Part shown: one piece after another, positions 42,937 to 49,179 of the stretch
How positions within the stretch are numbered: the first letter of the stretch is position 1
How the letters are laid out: each line of letters starts with the position of its first letter
Assembly (NCBI GenBank): GCA_027618655.1
Contig: JAQCEL010000006.1
Coordinates: 1 to 49,179, forward strand
DNA: 49,179 nucleotides
Reading direction: 5' to 3'
Origin: Pseudomonadota bacterium
GTDB taxonomy: Bacteria; Pseudomonadota; Gammaproteobacteria; Ga0077536
Notes under the pieces: generated by a model
Told to the model about the DNA's origin: nothing
Databases searched by the model: none
Seen by the model: only the letters and a program-made list of their open reading frames with translations
Program-made: the position numbers and the translations under genes

Positions 42937-43734
42937 ATGCTACCGGTAAAATCCCAGTACACTGTCGTCGTCATGGCAGGGAGTCGCGGCAGCGCTGATC
43001 CGGTTGCCAAAGCGTCCCACAAATCGCACAAATGCCTGGTTGAGGTCGCCGGCCAACCCATGCTGTTGAGGGTGCTCGAGACGCTTGAATCGAGTCCCCA
43101 CGTTCGAAAAATCGTATTGTGTATTGAACAGTCCTTTAGTCGAATTGATTGGTTAGATAAGCGTATTGCGAGCGGCGAGTTAATGCGTTTAGATGCCGAT
43201 CGTTCACCGGCCACCAGTGCATTGCGAGCTTGCGAAAAATTTGCTGGTGCTTTCCCGTTGCTCATAGTCACCGCGGATCATCCGTTGCTCGATACCGAGA
43301 TGCTGAGTCATTTCTGCGTCAACGCGGCCAGTGGTGGGGACGTTGTGGTTGGTGTGGCTCGTGCAGAATTGGTTTTGAGTACTTATCGACAATCGAACAG
43401 AACATTATTGAGATTCGCCGACGGGGCGCGCTGCGGGTGCAATTTGTTCGCACTGAATAATTTGCAAGCGTGTGCCGCGATCAACTTTTGGACTACGCTG
43501 GAGGCTGAACGAAAACATCCGTGGCGATTGATAAGGATGCTCGGCATTGGCGCGCTGTTGCGCTACTTAACGGGTCGACTCAGCCTATCTGACGCGCTCC
43601 AGACGTTGTCAAAAAAGTTAGCTATCAATGCACAATTCGTCGAAATGCCGTTTGCCGAAGCGGCAATCGATGTCGACAATTTGTCCGATCTGGCGTTGGT
43701 GGAATCTATTTTACGGAACCGCCTGTCGAAGTAA
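42937..43734 (+). CDS. MobA-like nucleotidyltransferase family protein
   Basis: 265 residues. N-terminal VVVMAGSRGSADPVAKASHKSHKCLVEVAGQPML is the variant NTP-transferase signature (AGxRG...K...VxGxPML), followed by RVLETLESSPHVRKIVLCI, PLLIVTADHPLLD with the metal-binding Asp, and a long C-terminal helical part. The family forms NDP-linked products or acts on CoA-type or lipid-linked alcohols. It lies 27 bases after the LptG-like gene on the same strand, and upstream of the desaturase-kinase pair. In Caulobacter-type sphingolipid clusters a similar nucleotidyltransferase takes part in head-group addition; by analogy it may do so here. The exact substrate is unknown. Confidence 0.8.
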   Translation: MLPVKSQYTVVVMAGSRGSADPVAKASHKSHKCLVEVAGQPMLLRVLETLESSPHVRKIVLCIEQSFSRIDWLDKRIASGELMRLDADRSPATSALRACEKFAGAFPLLIVTADHPLLDTEMLSHFCVNAASGGDVVVGVARAELVLSTYRQSNRTLLRFADGARCGCNLFALNNLQACAAINFWTTLEAERKHPWRLIRMLGIGALLRYLTGRLSLSDALQTLSKKLAINAQFVEMPFAEAAIDVDNLSDLALVESILRNRLSK

Positions 43735-43901
43735 GGGCCTAAATTGTTAATCCACCCATCGATTCCGACGTTGTGTTTGACCGTCTGAATTGATTAATCG
43801 ACAATAGCCCGAGTCAAAGCTGGTAGCCCACCGACGATTCGCGCGCAAGCGAGCCGTATCCCCACTTTACTCGCCGAACAATCGTTTAGGGAATTTATGT
43901 A

Positions 43902-44882
43902 GTGTCTGACGACCGAATTTTTGGTGCTGAGTTGATGCCGGATTTTACTTATCTGGAAGGTCACCCCGTGCATTTTTATCGTGGCCGAGAAATCTTGAAA
44001 GCGCACCCAGAGATCAAACAGCTGATGGGCAAAAATCCATGGACCGCACTATGGGTAACCGCGATCGTCGCGACACAATGGGTCGTTGCGAGCCAGATTG
44101 GCACCGTCAGTTGGTATTGGTTGATATTTGCAGCTTATTTTTTCGGTGCGTTTTTGAACCACGCGTTATATGTGGCGAGTCACGAGTGCACGCATAATCT
44201 CGTGTTTAAGTCGCCGCGAGCGAATAAGATTTTTGGTATTTGTACCGACCTCGCGTTAGTTGTGCCGAGCGCGAGTGCATTTCGTAAATATCACATCATG
44301 CACCACAAATATTTGAGTCAGTATCTGCGTGATCCCGATATCGTGCGCCACACAGAGGCCCGACTGATTGGTAACTCGGCGCTACGTAAAGCTGTATGGT
44401 TATTTTTCTTTTCGATCTCGCAAGCGCTGAGGCCGACGCAGATCACCGAAACGACGTTTTGGAACGGTTGGATAGTGTCGAACTTGGTAGTCATCGTGGC
44501 CGTCGACCTTGGCCTCCTTTATTTTTTGGGACCAAGCGCATTGCTCTATCTCACGTTATCGACTTTGTTCGCGCTTGGGCTGCATCCCTTAGGAGGCCGC
44601 TGGATACAGGAACACTATGTAACGAAGCCTGGACAAGAAACTTATTCCTACTATGGTCCATTAAACAAGACTTGTTTCAATATGGGTTATCACAACGAGC
44701 ACCACGATTTCGCAACCGTACCGTGGAATAACTTACCAAAGGTGAAAGAAATCGCGCCGGAATTCTATGACAATTTAGCTTCTTATAAATCCTGGACTGC
44801 GGTTATTTGGCGCTACATTTTCGACCCAACGATGTCCTCTTACAGCCGGATCGTGAGGCCCGTAGTTGGGGCAGAGGAATGA
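43902..44882 (+). CDS. Sphingolipid delta-4 desaturase-like protein (DEGS1/DES family)
   Basis: 326 residues, nearly the length of human DEGS1 (323). Blocks typical of dihydroceramide delta-4 desaturases run throughout: REILKAHPEIKQLMG near residue 29, histidine boxes HECTH (94-98), HIMHH (131-135) and HNEHHD (264-269), GLHPLGGRWIQEHYV, ETYSYYGPLN, FNMGYHNEHHDF, and PEFYDNLASYKSW. These closely track the eukaryotic family and not ordinary bacterial acyl desaturases. The enzyme would convert dihydroceramide to ceramide with a 4,5-trans double bond (or hydroxylate C4). Start is GTG 43902 with AGGGA upstream. The lipid kinase gene follows after 69 bases. Confidence 0.9.
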   Translation: MSDDRIFGAELMPDFTYLEGHPVHFYRGREILKAHPEIKQLMGKNPWTALWVTAIVATQWVVASQIGTVSWYWLIFAAYFFGAFLNHALYVASHECTHNLVFKSPRANKIFGICTDLALVVPSASAFRKYHIMHHKYLSQYLRDPDIVRHTEARLIGNSALRKAVWLFFFSISQALRPTQITETTFWNGWIVSNLVVIVAVDLGLLYFLGPSALLYLTLSTLFALGLHPLGGRWIQEHYVTKPGQETYSYYGPLNKTCFNMGYHNEHHDFATVPWNNLPKVKEIAPEFYDNLASYKSWTAVIWRYIFDPTMSSYSRIVRPVVGAEE

Positions 44883-44951
44883 GTTTGCTGCACTCAGGCG
44901 GACCCGTTCGCATGTGCATTATCCGAATCTGCTGAAAACCTCACCCCGTTG

Positions 44952-45908
44952 ATGAAGAAGATCGGTGTTCTGAGTAATCCCCTAAGCCGAAGCAATCTAA
45001 AGCATCTGCGCGCAATCGAAGAATACATTCACACACAAGAAAGCATCTGCCACAGACGGTTGGATGTATTTACGGATTTACGCAGCATTCTCGCAGAGTT
45101 TTCGGCGAGAAAAATTGAGATCCTCGTTATCAATGGTGGCGACGGAACCGTCAGTGCGGTATTGACTGAAATATACGAACACGAAATATTCGAACCCTTG
45201 CCAATCATTGCTATCCTGCCTGGCGGGACCTCGAATACGATCGCTGGCGACGTTGGCCTAAAAGGGGATCGCGTGGCAGCGTTGCAGCGCTTGGTCGACA
45301 CACTAGCGGCTGCTAGGGTCGAAGAGCATATTCAAATCAGGCCGCTACTGCGCGTTCAATACGACCTCGCGCGGCCAGCTGTCGTGGGTATGTTTTTTGG
45401 CACCGCGGCAATATGCGACGCGATCAGTCTGCGGCGCAGGATTTTTCCACAAAAATGGATCCCAGACGCACTCGCGGGGGCGTTGACATTAGTCGCCGTA
45501 CTAGCAAACGTGATCGCAGGCCGAATCGAGAAGGTGTTACCGGGTCGGCGTATCGAAATTATCGCGGATGGTGAAACCGGCGGCGCCGGAACGTTCAGTT
45601 TACTGATAATAACGACATTGCGGCGGATATTTCTTGGCAGCAAGCCGTTTTGGGGCACAAGTAACGGGCGGCTGCGGATGACGCGTATTGAGTCGCCAGC
45701 CCCGGGCTTGGTTCGTCACGCCTTCCGTTTGCTCTATGGTCGCGACAAGCAGAATTTGCGGAGTGATTTCTATCAAAGTGCCAACGCTGATCGAATTGAG
45801 TTAAGAATGCATTGCCCATTTAATATTGACGGCGAATTCTTTCAGCCCACGGCTGATTGTTCAGTCGTATTGACCAGCTCACTTAACGCGCGGTTCCTAC
45901 AATGCTAA
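44952..45908 (+). CDS. Diacylglycerol-kinase-fold lipid kinase, candidate ceramide kinase
   Basis: 318 residues from ATG 44952 (no strong ribosome site). The kinase motifs are VINGGDGTVSAVLTEI (GGDGT ATP loop) and AILPGGTSNTIAGDVG (PxGTxN), near residues 58-100, followed by GMFFGTAAICDA and a C-terminal beta domain ending FNIDGEFFQP, where the GE pair is the conserved acid. This is the DAGK/sphingosine-kinase fold. Bacterial ceramide kinase of Caulobacter (CpgB) belongs to this family, and placement after the delta-4 desaturase and before an ABC exporter supports ceramide as the substrate. The product, ceramide 1-phosphate, would feed a TAM41-like enzyme or head-group addition. Confidence 0.85.
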   Translation: MKKIGVLSNPLSRSNLKHLRAIEEYIHTQESICHRRLDVFTDLRSILAEFSARKIEILVINGGDGTVSAVLTEIYEHEIFEPLPIIAILPGGTSNTIAGDVGLKGDRVAALQRLVDTLAAARVEEHIQIRPLLRVQYDLARPAVVGMFFGTAAICDAISLRRRIFPQKWIPDALAGALTLVAVLANVIAGRIEKVLPGRRIEIIADGETGGAGTFSLLIITTLRRIFLGSKPFWGTSNGRLRMTRIESPAPGLVRHAFRLLYGRDKQNLRSDFYQSANADRIELRMHCPFNIDGEFFQPTADCSVVLTSSLNARFLQC

Positions 45909-45972
45909 TCGAGAAACGGTATCGACTTAAACTGAATCAGAGCACGGCGCGACGACAAACGGATAGGGCCTA

Positions 45973-47832
45973 ATGGAGCAAGTTGTCGAAACGAATACAA
46001 GCCGCGCGCCGCAAGCCCCGCCATTGCCAGGGACGCCGGTCGATTTTTGTCTGCGTTATGCGCGTGCTTATTGGATGCCGTTCGCCGTGATGGTAATTTT
46101 CGAAGCGGGCCAGGCAAGCTGTTCAATCCTATTGCCTTATGCAATTAAACAGATCATGGACACAGTCGACCGGGCGGGCCGGATCGGCCAGGACGTTTGG
46201 TCAAGCGTGGACAGCCCACTGTGGTTGTTCGGTTTATTGAATCTTGGGATCGTCATTTTTTCGCGTTCAAGTGGTGCTATTTTGGTGATCCTCGGTCCCG
46301 CGCTACGGCGTCGTATTCGACGCGAACTATTTGCTTACCTACAGCATCATTCCCAGCGGTACTTTCTGAGTAATTTCGCGGGTTCGCTTGCGACTCGCAT
46401 TGCTGAAGTGTCGCTGAGCGTGGCGCAGATAATGTGGACCGTGTTATTCGATTTCTGGCCGCTGATAATTTCCTTCAGTGTGTCCCTCGTTTTATTGTTT
46501 GGTGTAAACGTTAATCTCGGTGCGGCGCTTGGCGCATGGATAGCGATTTACGTCGTGGTTTCATACGTTCTGGCGCAACGTTGCCGGCACTATGCGCGAA
46601 ATTACGCGGCTGCACGCAGTCTAGTCAGCGGAAAAATTGTCGATTCGGTAACAAATATCATGAACGCCAAGCTGTTCGCGCGGCGAGATTTCGAACGCAC
46701 CTATTTAGACGGCTACCTCAACATGGAGGTAAAACGAGCGCGCGAAACGTTTTGGTACATGGAACGCATTAGATGGTTTCAGTTTCTCTCAGCGATGGTT
46801 CTCATGATCGGAATCATCGGCTTCGCGTTAAAAATTTGGAGTGAGGGCCGAATGAGCGTCGGCGAGTTCGCTATGGCAGCGAGTCTCTCGCTACTCCTCA
46901 TTGAGCAAGCTCGGGGTTTGAGTCGCCGATTTCTCGAATTCTTCGAGTACGTCGGAAATGTTCATGACGGTGTCGGAATGATTGTGCGACCGCACGACGT
47001 TATAGATGACGACGGCGCTACTGCCTTAGAAGTCAGAGCAGGCGAGATCGAATTTAAGCACGTAGATTTCAGTTACGTCCAGGGCAAGCCTGTGTTTAAG
47101 GACTTGAATATTCTGATCCGGTCGCGGGAAAAAATCGGCTTGGTCGGATTTTCAGGTAGTGGGAAGAGCACCATTCTGAATCTCATCTTGCGTCTATTTG
47201 AACCGCAAGCTGGCAGCGTCCTAATAGACGGACACGATGTTCAGACCGTCTCCCAAGAAAGCTTGCGCAGCGCCATCGCGATGATCCCGCAAGACCCCAT
47301 GTTATTTCATCGGACGTTAATGGAGAACATACGATACGGACGCCTCGATGCAACGGATGATGAGGTAATTGACGCGGCGCAGAAGGCTCACGCCCACGAA
47401 TTTATTCTCGATGCTGAGCACGGCTACGATTCGCTGGTTGGTGAAAGAGGTGTAAAGCTTTCCGGCGGGCAGCGCCAGCGCATCGCATTAGCACGAGCAG
47501 TACTTAAAGAAGCATCGATATTACTGTTGGATGAAGCGACTAGTTCCTTAGATTCCGTCACGGAAAAGCATATTCAAGATAGCCTTGCTTATTTGATGGA
47601 AAATAAAACCGTACTTGTCATCGCCCATCGTCTATCGACCTTAGCCAACCTGGATCGCATCCTTGTTTTTCATGACGGCACGATCGTCGAAGACGGCAAT
47701 CATGCCGAACTGCTTGAGCTTCGCGGTCACTATGCAAAACTCTGGTCAATGCAAGCCGGTGGCTTCTTACCCGACGTTGAAGAAGCGAGTTCTGATTTTG
47801 ATATTTTGGAACACGAGGAGGCGCACCAATGA
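45973..47832 (+). CDS. ABC exporter half-transporter (MsbA-like)
   Basis: 619 residues, an N-terminal six-helix membrane domain (about 30-330) fused to an ATPase domain. Walker A is GFSGSGKST near residue 393, the Q-loop is in IAMIPQDPMLFH, the signature is LSGGQRQRIALARA near 496, Walker B is ILLLDEATSSLD near 517 and the switch His is in VIAHRLSTL near 550. Homodimers of this type flip lipids such as lipid A. Placement after the lipid kinase suggests that it flips the phosphorylated sphingolipid across the inner membrane. The ATG has AGGG seven bases upstream, and its stop overlaps the DUF2130 start (ATGA). Confidence 0.93.
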   Translation: MEQVVETNTSRAPQAPPLPGTPVDFCLRYARAYWMPFAVMVIFEAGQASCSILLPYAIKQIMDTVDRAGRIGQDVWSSVDSPLWLFGLLNLGIVIFSRSSGAILVILGPALRRRIRRELFAYLQHHSQRYFLSNFAGSLATRIAEVSLSVAQIMWTVLFDFWPLIISFSVSLVLLFGVNVNLGAALGAWIAIYVVVSYVLAQRCRHYARNYAAARSLVSGKIVDSVTNIMNAKLFARRDFERTYLDGYLNMEVKRARETFWYMERIRWFQFLSAMVLMIGIIGFALKIWSEGRMSVGEFAMAASLSLLLIEQARGLSRRFLEFFEYVGNVHDGVGMIVRPHDVIDDDGATALEVRAGEIEFKHVDFSYVQGKPVFKDLNILIRSREKIGLVGFSGSGKSTILNLILRLFEPQAGSVLIDGHDVQTVSQESLRSAIAMIPQDPMLFHRTLMENIRYGRLDATDDEVIDAAQKAHAHEFILDAEHGYDSLVGERGVKLSGGQRQRIALARAVLKEASILLLDEATSSLDSVTEKHIQDSLAYLMENKTVLVIAHRLSTLANLDRILVFHDGTIVEDGNHAELLELRGHYAKLWSMQAGGFLPDVEEASSDFDILEHEEAHQ

Positions 47833-49088
47833 ATCGACCATCGAATAAAATAGAATGCCCAAACTGTGGATACGCTATCGATGTTAATGAAATTTTATAC
47901 CACCAAGTCGACGAGCAGCTGAAGAAGAAGTACCACGACGAGTTAGCTCAAGAGCGCAGCAAATATCAACATCGTGTTGGAGAGCTCAACGCTGAGCGGG
48001 AACAACTCAACCAGGAAAAGGCCGCGATTGATGAAAAAATTAGCGCGGCAATCAAAGATCGAATGCTTGCCGAAACGCAACGACTGCGAACGGCTATGCG
48101 AACCGAACTGGAATCCGCTCACTCGGAGGAAAAAAAGTTACTTCAGCAAGAATTAGATCAAAAAGGGCAGCAGCTTCGTGAGTTCAATAAAACTCGAGCG
48201 GAAAATGAAAAATTGAAGCGCGAGAAAGACGAATTAAAAGATCATCTTGAGGCCGAATCCGAGCGAAAGCTGAACGAGATGCTCATCGCCGAACGCAGCA
48301 AGATCCGCAAAACCGAGGAAGATCGAGCCCAGATGCGATTGGCTGAGCGTGAGAAAGTAATCGAGCAGCTCAATGACCAACTCAAGGACGCCCAACGCAA
48401 GGCTGAGCAAGGTTCCATGCAACTTCAAGGCGAAGTGCAGGAATTGGCCGTCGAACAATGGCTAAGTCAAACGTTTCCGCTTGATACAATTGAGGAAGTG
48501 AAAAAGGGCGCGCGCGGCGCTGATTGTTTGCAGATAGTGAACAGCCGGTCACAACACAATTGCGGGACGATCTACTATGAGAGTAAGCGCACGAAGGGAT
48601 TTCAACCTGGTTGGATCGAGAAATTCAAGCACGATATCAGGGAGCGAAATGCCGACATTGGGGTACTCGTAACAGAGTCCATGCCGAGTGATATGGAGCG
48701 CCTAGGGATCAAAGATGGTATATGGATATGTACGTTTGACGACTTTAAGAGCCTAAGTTTAGTGCTACGCGAGTCGGTGATTCGATTGAGCGACGCGATA
48801 TCGGCGCAGGACAACAAGGGCGATAAGATGGGTATGCTATACGACTTTTTGACAGGCAATGAATTTCGCCTGCAGGTTGAGGCGATCGTGGAAGGTTTTA
48901 CCCAGATGCAAACCGACCTGGAATCTGAAAAGCGTTCGATGGCGGGTGTTTGGAAAAAACGTGAAAAGCAACTCCAGAAAGTACTTCTTAATACGACCCA
49001 AATGTACGGTTCAGTCAAAGGGATCGCGGGCAGCGCGATTCAGCGTGTGGAATTGCTAGAGCTCCCAGATGACATTGACGATTTGTAA
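47829..49088 (+). CDS. DUF2130 coiled-coil protein
   Basis: 419 residues. The N-terminus has a small zinc-finger-like pair (CPNCGYAID). A long charged coiled coil follows, rich in Glu, Lys and Gln, at about residues 30-200 (for example REQLNQEKAAIDEKI). The C-terminal DUF2130 domain has EEVKKGARGADCLQIV, YYESKRTKGFQPGWIEKFKHDI and NADIGVLVTESMP, which resemble a degenerate PD-(D/E)xK nuclease fold. Its function is unknown; some members are linked to DNA transactions or defence. GAGGAGG precedes the ATG, and overlap with the ABC gene (4 bases) couples translation although the two seem unrelated. Confidence 0.9.
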   Translation: MNRPSNKIECPNCGYAIDVNEILYHQVDEQLKKKYHDELAQERSKYQHRVGELNAEREQLNQEKAAIDEKISAAIKDRMLAETQRLRTAMRTELESAHSEEKKLLQQELDQKGQQLREFNKTRAENEKLKREKDELKDHLEAESERKLNEMLIAERSKIRKTEEDRAQMRLAEREKVIEQLNDQLKDAQRKAEQGSMQLQGEVQELAVEQWLSQTFPLDTIEEVKKGARGADCLQIVNSRSQHNCGTIYYESKRTKGFQPGWIEKFKHDIRERNADIGVLVTESMPSDMERLGIKDGIWICTFDDFKSLSLVLRESVIRLSDAISAQDNKGDKMGMLYDFLTGNEFRLQVEAIVEGFTQMQTDLESEKRSMAGVWKKREKQLQKVLLNTTQMYGSVKGIAGSAIQRVELLELPDDIDDL

Positions 49089-49154
49089 GCCGGAACGCTG
49101 TATCTCACGACCCGTTATCAATTTTTGGTCGGCTAGGAAAACCAAGGAAATCAC

Positions 49155-49179
49155 ATGGCGAAATCCCTGCAACAACAAC
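49155..49179 (+). CDS. Start of a DUF2058 (YaiL)-like protein, cut by the right edge
   Basis: Only eight codons are visible (MAKSLQQQ). This matches the beginning of DUF2058 proteins, and AAGGA eight bases upstream is a good ribosome site. DUF2058 is common in gammaproteobacteria. The call rests on few residues. Confidence 0.45.

Noticed and set aside
1-49179. CRISPR arrays, tRNA or rRNA genes, insertion sequences and prophage genes
   Set aside because: No regularly spaced repeats, no tRNA-like fold with a CCA end, and no transposase, integrase or phage structural motifs were seen.

Overview
The window looks like part of a gammaproteobacterial chromosome of moderate GC. The evidence is a GreB, a DUF2130 protein, the first codons of what looks like a DUF2058 protein, LptF/LptG-type permeases, and the general gene style (Baeyer-Villiger monooxygenases, luciferase-like oxidoreductases, DUF1329, SMP-30) of marine or soil degraders of lipids, steroids or terpenoids. 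No rRNA, tRNA, CRISPR array, insertion sequence or phage gene was seen. TGA is an ordinary stop codon in several genes (nitrilase, ACP, HAD hydrolase, ABC exporter).

Bases 1-18000 are an accessory catabolic and redox region. It holds an SMP-30 lactonase-like gene cut by the left edge, a flavin aromatic hydroxylase broken by one in-frame TAA, two convergent Baeyer-Villiger monooxygenases with a decayed dehalogenase-like remnant between them, two luciferase-family oxidoreductases, and a nitrilase/GST/hisC operon. Next come an AhpD/CMD-family gene whose second active-site Cys codon is TGA (candidate selenoprotein with a possible SECIS hairpin), greB, a 160-bp imperfect palindrome, a DsbA-type isomerase, a GMC oxidoreductase with its Tat-exported small subunit, and a TrpB2-type synthase.

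Bases 18000-27400 hold mostly single genes: a PHB-depolymerase-like lipoprotein, a DUF1329 protein with a Tat signal and its own promoter and strong terminator, a flavin-dependent halogenase, an M19 dipeptidase, a MetE-like protein, secreted and STAS-like small proteins, a HAD hydrolase and a cupin.

Bases 27500-47830 are a large sphingolipid locus. The ceramide core is present: fatty acyl-AMP ligase, acyl carrier protein, serine palmitoyltransferase, ceramide reductase (CerR-like) and a GNAT/YghO-type bacterial ceramide synthase. Around it are a TAM41-like cytidylyltransferase, two membrane desaturases (one strikingly like eukaryotic dihydroceramide delta-4 desaturase DEGS1), a lipid kinase of the ceramide-kinase/DAGK type, two nucleotidyltransferases, a DIPPS-like CDP-alcohol phosphotransferase, a divergent phosphoglycerate mutase, an LptF/LptG-like permease pair and an MsbA-like ABC exporter. 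Together they suggest a route from acyl chain and serine to an unsaturated, phospho-head-grouped sphingolipid that is flipped and exported to the cell surface. The right end carries a DUF2130 coiled-coil protein and the first codons of a DUF2058-like gene.

All calls rest on reading the sequence by eye, with family knowledge recalled from memory. No database search or folding program was run.
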